64,000 nt of DNA. Source: Pyrenula massariospora. Taxonomy: Eukaryota > Ascomycota > Eurotiomycetes > Pyrenulales > Pyrenulaceae. Where the stretch lies: assembly GCA_021030905.1 (NCBI GenBank), contig JAGFMI010000021.1, forward strand, positions 558,001 to 622,000, in the 5' to 3' direction. This document shows, piece after piece, positions 22,464-34,774 of the stretch. The notes beneath the pieces are model-generated. The model saw only the letters and a program-made list of their open reading frames with translations, had not been told where the DNA came from and made no database searches. Position 1 is the stretch's first letter. Each line of letters begins with the position of its first letter. The position numbers and the translations under genes are program-made.

Positions 22464-23193
22464 ACCTTTTGCAAATGTGGAGTTGACGGCCTCTCCGCAT
22501 GTCGACCACGACTTCGCAGCCCTGTGAGAAACGTCATCCCGAAAAGATAGCTTACAGCCTGAAGCGGCCTACACTTACCCACAGAAACCGTGTTATGTCT
22601 AACGATCAACTTCCTTATCCGCGGTCAGTATGGGAGGCAGATCGTGGTTTTGATTTGAACGCGGCTTTGAACGCGGCACGGCGTGGGGGATGAATACTTC
22701 TGGAGTCCTACTATATATACCGACTTCGGCACTGCTTGGCTTGTAAGTATGTATGCTCCTCGGAGTGCCCCTGGTCCCTGTGTGGATGCACATCCTTAAA
22801 TAGTGAGCCGGCTGGTGGTTAATCAACGGGAAGGGCAGCTTTCGCAGCGGAGGGGTTGTCGTTGACGTGATGTGTGGCGTAATCTGGTGTAGTTATTGTT
22901 CATGTGCGTGGGGATGGGAGACAGATGAAGTGAAGATAAGGTGATTGAACATGGAAATTTTGAGATTGAGATTGAGCGGGTTTTGTTCCTTGCATACGTA
23001 AGTGCTGCTGGCAAAGCTTGACAGGGACCATGTGGTAATTTAAGCAACGGCCTGCCTTTGGCGATCGTGAATCCTTCCCCCAGGTCTACCCAGATCCCGC
23101 CAACGTCCGCAAACACATCACCACTCTCAGCAGGCATGATTTTACCTGTCTTCTCTTGTCCCCCAACCTCCCTTCCCTCTCACCCCTCCCTCA
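22464..23193. other. Convergent intergenic region, patatin fusion / RPS12
   Basis: About 730 bases between two stop codons. It includes a two-copy tandem of TTTGAACGCGGC near 22653-22676. No gene was recognised; short frames at 22499-22693 and 22823-23137 lack motifs. Confidence 0.5.
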
Positions 23194-24023
23194 CTACTGC
23201 TCACTCTGAAAATAATTCAACAACACACTCCTCTCCTGGCTCTCCTCCCCCCAATCCCTCACCACCACACAACTGCAATTCACCACCTTCCTCGCGTTCC
23301 CCTCGCGGTCCAGCACGCACAGCCCCGCCCACTCGCCCAGCTGCTTCCCGTCCGGCACCTTGATCAGCGGGATCTTGTGCTCCGAGCACAGCGCCACCAC
23401 GAGCTTCTTGTAGGCTTCCTCCTCGCAGCCCTCGTTGAGGACGCACATGTGGGCTTGGCGGCGGTCGAGGGCTTTGCTGGCTTCGCGGAGGCCGCGGGCG
23501 AGGCCGTCGTGGATGAGGGCGAGTTTGAGGACGCCTGCACGGTGGAGAGAAAATGTTAGCTTGAGGGTTGGTTGTGAGAGGTGGCGGAAAGGAAGGAGAG
23601 GCGTGTGGAGGCGTTGGACATAACCGGTCCAAGTATAAAGGTCAATGTGAAATTATGGGTTGTTGTGTTCCAAGTCGTTTTTCAACGTGAGGACGTAGAG
23701 GATGTGCAAATTCAAATTCTGATATTGCAACGCACCTTTCAGGGCATCGAGGACAGACATAGAGCCCGACGAGGCGGGTACATCACCGGCGACCTCCACC
23801 TCATCAGCCGCGGCTACGGGGGAAGACGGCTCTTCTCCGTCCGACTAGAGGTTCGTGAATATCGTCAGCACTGTGTCTTGCAAGGATATCCAATCTTCTC
23901 GTTGCAAATTGTATTCTAGTCCACAGACATGAGCGACGCACAAGCGCCAAAACTCAACGAGACCCAACGGGGCCAGGTCTCGTGCTTGCTCGGAAGACAA
24001 TGGACGGCCAGAGAACGTACCAT
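23194..24023 (-). CDS. RPS12: 40S ribosomal protein S12 (eS12)
   Basis: Three coding exons: 24023-24021 (the ATG alone), 23844-23736 and 23534-23194, giving 150 residues, the usual size. The acidic N-terminus [18 protein letters not shown] precedes [19 protein letters not shown]; later come [28 protein letters not shown] and the C-terminus [16 protein letters not shown], all diagnostic for eS12 in the beak of the small subunit. Introns are 176 nt (starts GTACGT right after the ATG) and 201 nt, long for this window, as is common in ribosomal protein genes. The coding strand is extremely C-rich at wobble positions, a sign of high expression. I looked in both introns for snoRNA boxes and found no convincing C/D pair. 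Confidence 0.95.
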
Positions 24024-24541
24024 CTTGGCGATTGGCTACTACACGTATTAAATGTAGTAGAGATCGATTTGCAAAGGTGTCAGGAGATCCTCAAAGAGTC
24101 GTTGTTCAGGGAAAAGAAAGAACCCGAAAAGTCTATGAAGTATCGGTGTTGGATATGACCTTGAATTTTGACGGGTGTTGGTGATGCCAAGCCAAGATTT
24201 TCCAGGCGTGTGCCCTAATTTTTACTGTGGTGCACGTGACTCCGCGAGAGACCCCTATCTAAGGAAGATCAAGCATATTAGTTTCTCAAAGCTTATATCA
24301 GGTGAGAAAGCTGCTTGATGGCATATTGCACGACACTAACAGTGATCTGAAAGCAATAGTTGACTGACGCAAAGGAATCAAAATTCGAGGTCGATCCATG
24401 CAATGCGTTAACAATATCCAAGCTCTGTCTAGAGGATAATATACAATGTAATAGTCTAACTCTATCGCACTGACCAGTTGCCGAAGGACTTCATGTGTGA
24501 ATACTTTTCTCTTGCAACCGCGATCGGTGAATTGATGAGCA
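24024..24541. other. RPS12 promoter and Vid24-family 3' flank
   Basis: About 520 bases upstream of the RPS12 start on the minus strand. No recognised gene; a minus-strand frame at 24298-24618 overlaps the Vid24-family terminal exon in another frame and has no motif. No ribosomal-protein promoter box could be named with confidence. Confidence 0.5.
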
Positions 24542-26733
24542 TCACCTGAATTCGTACGCCGGCCACCATTTCTTTCTCCCCACTCCATCAGCCTGACACA
24601 AGTCATCATCTTCGGCAAGATTCCCTGCTTTTTCTAATGTCGTCCTTTCGTTTGCTGTTCCTTCATCTTCAATTCCATCATGCGGCCTGAGAATCAGTTG
24701 TTGGTAGGGCTGACTACCTGGGTCATAATACAACCCTTCGATCTTGCCCGTCGATCTGTGCATAGCAATATAATAAAAGCCGCTGATAGTGAGACCCCAG
24801 CGCGCAGGCGAAGGTGAGAGGAACGTACGTTCTGCGTAAGCTGTCAGAGGCCGCAGCTCCTTAAAAGTCTTTTCAGGGTCTTCTTACCTTTCCATCTCAT
24901 CAGAACCCACCCATCATCGCTGTCATTCTCCTTTCCACCGGTCTCAGCTCCGTGTCTGCCACGTCTGCCTTTAAGTCCTTTTTCCCAAAGCAATCCACAT
25001 CTATGAAGCCAGTTTCTATCGAGAAGTTTGGCAGAGAGCTCTTCATCTTTAAGCTGTTTGAAAGGCCCTAACTCTCTCCAGTAGAGCGTGTCCGCCTCAA
25101 TCATACTGTCATAACTTTCTGTTTCAAGCTCGTGCTGGCAAAAATCGATTATCTCACCCTCAAAAAAGCTCTTCATACTACTCTCGTAGTGAGGAGACGA
25201 TTTGTCGGGTATGTTATACGCCTCCATCGTCCCAGTCAACGTGGAATTTTCTAGGTCGACAGTATGTAGCGTGACACGGACAGGCCAGTGGTCAGGATGA
25301 CTTGATATGTAGGTAGAAGGATTTGATGTGGCATCAGCACTTTCTGATGTGAGCGCGTCAAGCGCATTGGAGAGATTTGCACGCTGGTGCGTGAGAGCAT
25401 TACGTCGTTCTGATGCTGAGAGCTGAGGTGACCTAGACCCTAATGATCTATGGGATCTCGCAAGACGTTCCAGCCGATCCCGTTGATGGAGAATTGTCGC
25501 GGCTGTGCTTGTACTCGAATCATGGGAGGATAACTGTCTTCCACACCAAACAGCGCCAGGGGTGAGCCAGGACGAAGAAGCTGGTGGACGTGACGGAGGA
25601 GATAAGGCTGGACATTCCAAGCACTCCAGCTCTGGTATGATGCCCAATTTTTTTGCAAGTTCGGCTACTTCTTGCTCGTCCCTGCAGTGTTGGAGACGAG
25701 AAAGGTACGATATTGAATTCCTGAAGCAGCCTAAGGAAGGGTTGTCTATAATCATCTGTTTGTAGGCGGCACAAAGATCCGCACGGGTAGTCCGATGCGA
25801 AGTAAGGCTGTAGAGATTGCTCGGTCGTTCGGAACGGTGCAGCCGGGTTGAAGTGGCTTCTCGAGCAACAAATTCATTCTCTCGAGCAGCTGATGTGGCA
25901 TTGAGACGATCACGGTCTGCAACGTACATCTGCAGCTGGGAGCGAGCATACGCACGGCGGCGATGCCGTTCAAGAGACTGGTGAAGGGACAAATTTGGAT
26001 CTTGTGGCATTCGGTCGGGGTGTTCATCCGTCCAAGAGCGCAGCGTTATACTACCAGAAGGCTCGTCTCTTGGTTGAGGGGTATTTCGGAAATTTGGTCG
26101 TTCAGACCGCCCAGTCCCTGTACCTGTTCTCCAGGTCGACCACCGTGACTGAGCATATCTTGGGAGATTCTCGCGTGACTCATTCAGATGGCCAAGATCC
26201 CGTAGGGAGTTAAGCATGCTTTCGGCGTCCTCATCGTCAGACCCTGGAGCCCAGTCATACAACGACTGTCTGTTTGGGTTGCGATTTGTGTAATTCGGGG
26301 GCCGTTGTCCCTCGTCTTCGCCTTGCAACACGATAGGTAACCTGCGAATCATGTCCACACTTCGGATCAACCGCCTTCTGTTCTCCCTGTCCAGGCGCCG
26401 ACTCTGGTCCTCCGTGGAGTGTGAAGCACGGCCCAGGTAAGCTCGCTCGCTTCGGGTCAGCGAGCGTTCGGGAGAAGGGGATGGAGATGGCTGTCTGCGC
26501 AGGAAGCTGAGATTCTCCTCATGGGTGTCTTCTTCAGCTTGGGTGGTGAGCGTGGCCGCGAAGTTGGGGACAGGGCTGGAGATGTAGGCTTGTTCCAGCT
26601 CACGTAGGTACGGAGTAGTTCCTGCCGAGGACAAGGGCGGTGTTTCCTGGGTTTCTCGTTAGACTTGCTCGCGCTGCACAGGCGGTCAATAGAGCTGTGT
26701 CGGTCTCACCAAGGGCGTATTCTCCGGCGGCAT
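24542..26733 (-). CDS. Vid24/Gid4-family protein (GID/CTLH ubiquitin ligase receptor family)
   Basis: Three exons: 26733-26710 (24 nt, MPPENTPL), 26646-24888 and 24831-24542, giving 690 residues. The Vid24 beta-barrel begins near HWPVRVTLHTVDLEN and LTGTMEAYNIPD, continues through FFEGEIIDFCQHELET and YWRELGPFKQL, crosses the second splice at LMRWK-ERTFLS and ends with GLTISGFYYIAMHRSTGKIEGLYYDPGS, split across several strands. Gid4 relatives read N-terminal degrons for the GID E3 ligase, classically removing gluconeogenic enzymes. The barrel is preceded by about 450 residues of Ser/Arg/Pro-rich, mostly disordered sequence with one helical patch (AAYKQMIIDNPSLG), far longer than yeast Gid4, so it may be a diverged paralogue such as a Gid10/Gid11-type receptor. 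Introns are 63 and 56 nt. Confidence 0.88.
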
Positions 26734-27416
26734 GCTGCGTTATTGGAAATGAGAGCATCGGCCTTGAGGTCGACGTGTTGATCCTGGACAGGGCCAGCCG
26801 CTAGATTCGGCACGGACTAGACGATACGTCAGCGGTGATGGCCGGTCCCTCAAACCCAGCTGGCGTCGTCCGGTCGGAGCTGTCAACGATCTTGCAGCAA
26901 GGGGTAGGAGAGATCTATAGTTTCCATGACTGCGAATGAAGGACGCTTCCTCGCATGTGCAGTGTGGAGATGCGGGATTACTGGTCCTGACTAAATGTGG
27001 CTGAATACGGCTGCGCTGAAACAGATTACAGACGAACAAAGAGCGAGGGAGCTGGCCCCATCCCTCCAGATTGGCGGCCGTTTCGAGATATTGGTAATTG
27101 TAATTCTCGTAGCAATCTCATGCAATCGAATCCCAGCATTCTCATCTCGATCACAGTCCGCCGAATCATCGACCTCGTGTGACCTCGGAGACCTTCGGGC
27201 ATTGCATAGGCGACACCATCCATACAATGCTCGATGAATTACCTTTACGATCAAACTCTTCCTAGCTTTTTCGATGATATCTACAAACAGGCCATCTTTG
27301 AGAGAATTATTTTGAGCTTTGGGGAAATGCGCCCAGGCTCAGTTTCAAGTGTTCCGCCAGCGCCACGCAGTCAAAATATGTATGGTATAATGATCCCTCA
27401 TGTTTTGAAATGTTCC
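26734..27416. other. Vid24-family promoter and CAP10 3' flank
   Basis: About 680 bases; no supported gene. Short frames at 26740-27039 and 26991-27254 on the minus strand lie in the presumed leader and show no motif. Confidence 0.5.
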
Positions 27417-29232
27417 CTACGATATAAACCCAACGGTATCACGGTTGTCATCAACCACTCTGCCGTACCTAGAAAAGCCTCGTTAGCATTGAATTTCGCA
27501 ACCCAGTCGACAGAGCCAAGACGTACTCGAGAAGCAGTCGGAAGTACCAAACCTCCATGTCCTGCTTTCGTAATGCCCGCTCTGCCCAATCCCGGCCAGC
27601 GCTTGCCATCCTTTTCGCATGTGCGCGGCCTTCCTCTTCGCGGTCAAAATATCGTACGCTCTCAACATATTCTTCGCCGTGTAGACTAAGCGGAACGTAG
27701 TGTACCCATGGTTTCAACCATTCATCATGCCATTCTCGGAACAAGGCCAACTTGTAGACCAAGCTATGGCTTAGCAGAAAAGCATAATATCGGCCGGAGA
27801 ACGCGTTTCCATCGATGTCAAGAAGATACTTGTACTGCAAAGCATCGTACATGTCCACGGCATTAACCACGTCAAAGTATTCGCGCTGGGCATCGCAGTC
27901 GCCTGGGTCGCACTGGCCTATGAAGGTGAAATGTACGTCGAAGAGGTCTTTCATATCAGGTCGGGGTACTTCTTTTACGGTCCAGCTGGTATCCTGATCT
28001 CCATTATCGCGAGCCAGGGTTCGCGCCTTGTCCAGTTTGTTGATCTTTTGTAAAAATCTCTGTCGATGTTGCCGCCTCCATCCGCCATCGCGAGAAAACC
28101 CTCCAGTCGTCGAGCCTCGCCAAAACATCTTATTCTGCTTCTCCTCCCAGTCGACGTCCTTCTCAGGATCATAACGAGCCCTGTCAGCCCAATACCAAGG
28201 CGATGGGTAGAGAATATCTTGAAAAGATGACATCTTGGACTGCGAGAAAACTGGAAACAAGTCATGCGCTACTTTGAACGCATTCGGACGGTCAAAGAAG
28301 CCAAAGGTCCGCTGCAATGACGGCGAATTGCAGATATCCGAAAAGGCGGTGGTGTTGCTAATAAATCCGAGAGGCTCCACTGCATACAGATTCACCTCGT
28401 CCTCTGCAGTTTCGTTCAAAGACCTGGCGGCAGTGTCGACTGGACATGACATTCGTGAGTTCGACCAGGTTGGTTGGTGGGCGAATGCGTTGAAGCGAGT
28501 GGTCCGGTATTCTTTGATACGTTTACCATCCCCAAGGTCAGATGGACGGCTGGACCAACCATTTTTGAAGTTACCCTCAGCTTTTGCAAGCGCCATGGCA
28601 TGCTCCTTCGCCGCATTTACGAGGCGGCTGAGGTCGTCTGATGGAATGACAATTCTGGGTTCGTCATGGACGTTGAAGGCTAGGTCTATGTCAGGCAGAT
28701 ATCGCACAAACCCCTTTATCATGTCTTCGGTCGCGTCACGATGCCATTGCGCGCCTTCTCCGCCACCGTCGATCTTGACTATTGAGCCCCCACGGATCGT
28801 AACCGCGATCATGCCATTATCAAAGCCAAGCGATTCTCGCACTCGCTCACGAATCACGTAGGGTTGTATTGCCCAGAACGGTAGAATTGAATCATGAATA
28901 GTATCGTATTCGTCCCTTAGCTGGACGCCTCTTCGTTTTGCGAAAGCAAACCATTTGTCAAAGTGCGGTGGAGGCGGGAGTTGGTAGCGTTTTCGGTATG
29001 CTTCCACAGCATCAGCCAGACTCTTTGACTGCCTACTCTTCAACTCATCAAAATCTCTCTGCGATCTAGATATAAGCTGTGATATTGGGTGCGACACAGC
29101 GGTCACAGGAGGGAGGGGTTCGTGAAGTTCGGGGGGAACGAAAAAGGTCTCTTGCGGTCCCCATAGCAGCAGTATTGAGATGCCAACCAAAGAGACAAGG
29201 GCGACAGTAGTGGCAAGGCGTCTAGTCTTCAT
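27417..29232 (-). CDS. CAP10-type glycosyltransferase (GT90), type II membrane protein
   Basis: Two exons, 29232-27527 and 27468-27417 (intron 58 nt), 585 residues. Residues about 8-24 (TTVALVSLVGISILLLW) form a signal-anchor, so the catalytic part faces the Golgi lumen. Family marks include KMFWRGSTTGG, HFTFIGQCDPG, YKYLLDIDGNAFSGRYYAFL, HSLVYKLALFREWHDEWL and the C-terminal MEVWYFRLLLEY, which continues in the last exon as GRVVDDNRDTVGFIS. GT90 members include the cryptococcal capsule beta-1,2-xylosyltransferase and KDELC/POGLUT proteins; the donor and acceptor here cannot be told. The terminal exon was added because it restores the conserved tail; without splicing, the frame runs into an unrelated short tail. 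It is probably involved in wall or glycoprotein glycans. Confidence 0.92.
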
Positions 29233-30092
29233 TCTTCCCCCAGCTCCTTGGTTGTTCCTTCCGGCGTCGGTAACGCATGGGCAGAGGAAAGACCTAGGTC
29301 GGTGAGGTCGAAGGAGGTATCAGCGGCCTGTAAATGAGGTTCGACAGAATATAGAATATCGGCACCAGAGCAGGAGGAGGATTTCACGCAGGTCGCTCCA
29401 TCACTGCAGGATCATTTAATGTCCTTTCGACCTCTATGTGCGCGGTTTCTGGTCGCCGATTCTCAGGAGCGCACCGTAGTGATCGCCGAATAGGTGTGGC
29501 TGTCTGTGCAGGGGATCGGCAGAATCGGCTTCAACTCTTGAGACAGTGTCTAATGATTTCTGTCGGGGCGAAAACGTCGTTCCTCATGAAGGGCAAGTTG
29601 GAGTGGCGAGTTCATCCCAGTCTTTCTAGGAGAAGGGGAAACCGGAGGCCGATGCGTGGATGTCTCAAGGGACGGCCCAATGACGATGCCAGCCATATGC
29701 GGTTAGCCGCTGCAAGCAACCGCAAGCGCGCTCCTGTTCCTGGGGAATGGGCTCAAATGCAGTATGGATTACATATAGGTAGCATCTACTCGAAAGGCAG
29801 ACCACTATCACAGACCATACGTACGGTACTGTGAGCAGTCTGTCAAGTTTTCATAAATTTTCAAGATGCGTGCTATCAATCACAACATGCCTTCAAAATT
29901 AACCAAAAGTGAGCCTTGTGCAAGAACCTCGTGAAGCTATCTAGGTCAACGCTTGATGGCGAACTTGATTTGCTCGTCCAATCTGCATATGTACCTCGAA
30001 TTCGTACGAGAGAACATCTGCTGCTCCAGTAGTCTCACATATATCGTTGGTCTTACGTGCCTTAACGACTTGGATCCAGCTCTGGCACTACC
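29233..30092. other. CAP10 promoter and cysteine dioxygenase 3' flank
   Basis: About 860 bases with no supported gene. A plus-strand frame (29436-29834) has no recognisable motif. Confidence 0.5.
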
Positions 30093-30928
30093 TCAGCTCA
30101 TTTCGCCGAAGCGAGAGAAAAAGCCGCCCTGCATGCAATGTGTTCGCTTTCCAGTCCTCTCGTTGAACACGTTGAAACCAAAATTAGCAGCATGCGGCGG
30201 TGTGTAAACTTGTTCCCCAAAGATCGTCAGCTCAGCCATGCCAAGGGGGATTGGAGGTTACCTACGGTGCAGCGAAACTGCGTCATCCTCATCAGAAGCG
30301 TTGGTAATTTGATGCAAACCGATCTTTGGTCGCTGGTAAGTCGCGAATGCTCACAGTACTTCAAACAGCTTTACCTTGTCAGATATGTAGCCAACATCGT
30401 TCTCCTGCAGAACTCGAGTTTGTTTGCGATAGGGTGGGCCGGCCGAGTCTTCGACCGGTGTATCGTAGAGAACTTCTTTCAGAGAGCCTTTAAGAATCTT
30501 TGCGAGCTGTCAGTATCTTCCACAGCGGGGGCCGACTTCTTCCCATGCCTTCATTACACAATGCGCATTTGCGTGATCGTGGATAGGAGTGCCGCTCTTG
30601 GGCCTCCAGACAAGAATTAGCTGGCTCGAGTTAGTCTTGCTTTCGGAAAATCTATGCAATATTCTGGGTCCGTGCTTACTAGGTTACTCTTCCCATTGCC
30701 TTCATCAACAAGGTTTCGAGTGCACAACTTGCCGGGGTCTAAAAGCGCGTACTGGCACCAGTCGACAATATCGGACTTGTATGCTTTCATGAGCTCCTGG
30801 ATCTGTGAAGGATCGACATCCTCGCAGTCGAGTCCGGAAGATGGTCCAAGGATCTCATTAATGGCTGTGACCAAGCGATGAAATGAATTAATATCTGGAA
30901 TGTCTTGTTTCGTGCTTTTGGGCCGCAT
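30093..30928 (-). CDS. CDO1: Cysteine dioxygenase, five exons
   Basis: Exons 30928-30680, 30620-30549, 30497-30375, 30323-30266 and 30208-30093 give 205 residues, the normal CDO length. The enzyme oxidises L-cysteine to cysteine sulfinate in the cytosol. The iron ligands are His97 and His99 in [10 protein letters not shown] and His152 in IGLHQI; Cys104 and Tyr169 (SLHLYTPP) have the spacing of the Cys-Tyr thioether cofactor of eukaryotic CDO (mammalian 86/88/93/140/157). [13 protein letters not shown] precedes the first splice. Intron 2 (30548-30498) must begin GC rather than GT to join CVMK to [11 protein letters not shown]; the others begin GT. Introns are 59, 51, 51 and 57 nt. The ATG at 30928 is the first in frame; the frame is open upstream without ATG. 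Induction by cysteine would be expected but is not visible here. Confidence 0.92.
30498..30548 (-). other. Apparent GC-AG intron in cysteine dioxygenase
   Basis: On the minus strand the donor reads AAG|GCATGG and the acceptor GCAAAG|ATTC. No GT donor gives the conserved CVMK-ILKG join. A CTGAC branch-like site lies near the acceptor. GC-AG introns are a known minor class. Confidence 0.7.
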
Positions 30929-33900
30929 GTAGGGCAGAAGCTTCCCTCGCTTTGCTAACACTTTTAGGCTTACGTTGCACCAGAGTTCGATTACGGTTTG
31001 TTTTGTGGAGCGACAAAGCAAGGTTCTCGCGGTGTTCGTATTTTTGTTGAAGAGAATGCCGGGGCAACATCACCTACCAGACGTGCGGCCATCACGTGGC
31101 GCTGCTTTTTGCCTATCACGTTGTCTGACCGGTGGTCTGCGAGGATAAGTTGTGTTTCTCATATTTTCTTTGTTACAACCAGCGTGACGTCCGCCAATCT
31201 CATACTCAAAGAAACAGCTCAATGAACATCAGCATCAACAAAGCACAACGCGCAAACCTACCGGCGGTAAAAAAAGGATGCCATTGACAATAGAGAAACG
31301 ATTCAAAGTCCATCCCAAGTAAAGTAATTATGTGCATTTAGTTAATCCATGGTCATTCTACGTTGCTATCTAGGGTGAGATTATGTCCGACACTTGGGAA
31401 TATGAACTGTGATTAAAAACGACATAGTAATTTGACTTGAGCCGCGCTGTAAGATCAAAAATCGACAGACCTATTGATAAAATGAGGTCTTCTTCCAGGA
31501 CCCAAGAGTATGGTACATGAAATATGAAAGTGAACCAAGTTCACTCCGAGATATTCTTGGATGCCCTTTTCCGGATATGAAAATCATTAGCGTATTGCCT
31601 TACTAGCACAATGCTATCACCATCTACCACCTTCGGTAGGTGCTAAACTGTGAGTTTTCAGTGACGCGCCAAGTCACTTGAATGGTAAGCTTTGTGCATG
31701 AAGTCTTATAGGGTTAGCTTTTCAATCAATGCGGTTGAGTTGATCTTGCTATTGGATCGAACGGGGCCTGTCAATGGTGAGGTCAAGTTGGTTCGTTGGC
31801 GGTGGGAGGAAGACAAGGAACTCGATCACGTCCGCTCTGAGGCTCTTATTTGTTCCTGAATGGCCACTTGGGAGACCTACCTCCTCCCCTGCCAATGACA
31901 GCGATGCCGGGATATTTCGGCCTCTCAAAAGTTGTTCTCTATCACCGATCCTGGCCACCTCGTGCGTTGGCGGCTAAGACGTGATCTTCTCTGCATTCTA
32001 CAAACACGGCAAATATGCTGCTTCCCACAAGGTCCCCCGCGATTTCCAGCCGCATCGGAATCCTGCAGAGTCCAAGGGAGCTCACCTTTTGGCAAATAGC
32101 TTGACCTCCGAGATCAGATTGAAGCTTCACTGACATGATTGCTCAGTTTGGACAAGAAGTCCAACCTTCTGTTACAGCAGGGCTCACATGGATCACAATT
32201 CTCAAGTTGGGCATCCATGTGATGGACTTTCTCGGTCGGTGGAGGAGCGGCCGCGATGCTGGTTGGTGACGTGGGTTCTAGTGTGATCAAAGATTGGGTG
32301 TCATCTGAATTCGTGGTGTCCATGATAAGTGCCAGATCAGGGCGCTATCATGGCCACGTTCAACTGTTCCTGTAGCGTCGAGAAAACCAGCCATCTCATG
32401 ACAAGCGTCCAAAGGTAGCGACCGTGGGGAAGCCCTTGGCACCATACCACCGCTGCTTCTCTGCGGGGTAAAGGAGTCTGGAAGCGCTTTCGACCTGTCG
32501 ACATCGCTATCATGCTCTTCCAGAAGCTTGTGCTCGCCCCCATCTGACAGCGGTCATGGCGGAAGAGGCGTTGTTTCCCACGGGTGACTCTACCATATCC
32601 ACCATCCCTGATCAAAGCGTTTGATAGCAAAAAGCGGCGCGAAGAAGGTGCCTGGACTTGCCACGAGGCGCAAAGACAGGCTCCGTGCAGGATCCACTGC
32701 AGCATCGATTGGCCCAGGTGGACCCCAACGTGCAGCCGCCGAGAGTCTCAGGTTGACCTGAGATGGAGGTGTTTCTGGAGGAGATCACCCGTCCTGAGAC
32801 CCCGTACAGACACCAATGAAGATGAGAAGTCAGCCGCCGATTGGCACGAGAAATCCACCTCATCGACATGCTTTCTACCCGCAACATACCCACTCCGTTC
32901 GCTGGGCAACCTCTCGACATTGGTCACCAACCGTAGGCCTGCATGTATCGTGGCACGGTGGTGGCCCTGTTACGTGTGACCGGCCACCAAAATGCTGCAG
33001 CGGCGAATGGTGTCGGGCGTCGTCGTCTTTCCGTCGCAGCCGGGCCCTGGAAGTTGACTTCTGTATGGACCAAGTTTCGGCGGTGTTCTTGACCAAGCGT
33101 GCAGTGGTCTCTACATTCTGCACAACGCACCCTCTCCACCACCACCAATAAAGGACCATCTACCCCATCATCAAAGGACCGCCTCTGCCTCACCCCAAAG
33201 ATGGACTACTTTGGGTCGGCTCTGTGTAACTGCTTTGAAGTGTCTGGCCGTCTGGAGCGAGGTTCTCGTATCTGATTCAGCTAATCCGTAAGTATACGAA
33301 ATGTTCTCATGCGAAGATAATAGAAGAGATCGGGGAGAGGATGTGACGTGGGGCTGTCAGACATCCTTTGACCTTCGCTCCCTCAGCTCTAAGCCCTTGA
33401 CCAGCGCTCACTAGGCATTCCTGGGGATGCTATCTTTATATCGCAATCGTGCATCTTCGTCGTGTGCAGATGACGACGTGAGTATCGGGGCCGCCCCTTC
33501 ACCGCAGTAATTGGTTCCTAGCCGTGGAACGAGGTTCGTCGCCGCAATGCTGCCTCGCCAGCCACTGCTTCCGAGCACTTGTCTAGATAGTATATGTAAT
33601 ATGGCAATGTATACATCGCGGTGTCAGTTTCACGTAAACCTTCCTCCCCCCTCCTGCCGCAGACGTTCTCGGAGCCAACGGTTCAGCTCTACTGCACTGC
33701 TGACAGATCGCTGGTGTTGCCCTCGGGAGATCTACGGCGAGTACCTGGAGCGAGTCTTCTGAAGCACGGGAGGCCCATCTTCCTCTCCCTCCACATTGCA
33801 GAGACCGCGATCCTCCGAGGCTCTTGAGACGAGACGAGACCAGTCAATCGTCAGCTGTTCACCGCTTCCCTCTGACCAATACCCAAATCCCTTCGGTGGG

Positions 33901-34774
33901 GTTCGGGGCGGATCTCCAGCCCAAAATTGAAGCTGTCAAGGCAGTGCATCTCCCGCGTCGCCAGCAATTCATTTTAGTGAGACAGCAATTGAGGTCAACC
34001 TCCACGGAGCCGTCTCATCGCCGACTTCCTGCCTTTGTCAAGCCGGATCATCATTATTACCAGCGGTAGGGTAAGCAAAAATAATGCCTCATTCATCGCC
34101 CGTTATGCCTCGTGGTTGACTAAGCCATGGCCAGTGTGTGACGGGTGTGGCGCGCAGCCGGCGAAGAGGCAAAGTCAAAAGGGCCGGAATCCGGGTTTAG
34201 GCGACGCTCAGCAACAGACTGCCCTAGACTAGCAGCAACCCAACCATCCTCTTTACAGCATCTTCGCCCACGCCGACCAGCATCCTGGTCCTGGGCCTCC
34301 CCCAGTCTAGTCCACCGTCTCCAGGTCCTCTAAGCAGAATTCAGCATCCTCTGGGCCTCTCAACCATCAGTTCCGCGCTTCGCCTACCTCAGACCTGACG
34401 CTACCTACCCAAACTCTTCGGTTGCCTTCGATTCTCTGACGACCACGCCTCTGCCTTGCTTTCGATTTTGCCCCATCCTACTTTTAATTCCACGTACCTA
34501 CTCTTTTAATCCTTTCTTCTACTTCTTATTCTTCTTCTCGGGTGACGAGTCTGCGCTCTTCAGCGTAACCATCACCCTGACATCATTGGCTGAGGCGTTC
34601 CGGCTCCACGGTCATCGTCTCTGTCCTCTGCCGATGTGACCGCAATTCCTCGCCATGGCCTCAGTCGCGACCACTTGAATGACCGCAAACACCGCTGCAT
34701 CAAAACAAACTTTTTTCAACTGGTCTACTCACTAAGTCTGCCATCAGACTCCTCCCTTGTGGGCAGACTTCAAC
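30929..34774. other. 3.8 kb divergent intergenic region, CDO1 / J-domain gene
   Basis: Long stretch between divergent genes. A minus-strand ATG frame at 32114-32323 (70 codons, with CDPCEPCCNRRLDFL) has a Cys cluster but no family I know. Other frames (32337-33193, 33511-34333) overlap on both strands and look random. Bases 31270-31740 are comparatively AT-rich. From about 34380 to 34770 the plus strand is pyrimidine-rich, as expected of the promoter and leader of the J-domain gene. Confidence 0.5.
32114..32323 (-). CDS. Possible small Cys-containing protein, unrecognised
   Basis: ATG-initiated frame of 69 residues ending in a TGA. The N-terminus is Thr/Ser/Pro-rich and acidic; the end contains CDPCEPCC followed by a basic amphipathic stretch. 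It may continue into another exon near 32136-31942, but no splice join is convincing. I do not recognise it and it may be a chance frame. Confidence 0.2.
   Translation of the reverse strand: MDTTNSDDTQSLITLEPTSPTSIAAAPPPTEKVHHMDAQLENCDPCEPCCNRRLDFLSKLSNHVSEASI

Noticed and set aside
34757-34774. Longer start of the J-domain protein at 34757
   Set aside because: The codon is TTG; ATG 34775 gives the expected MSSPIPVDPY opening.
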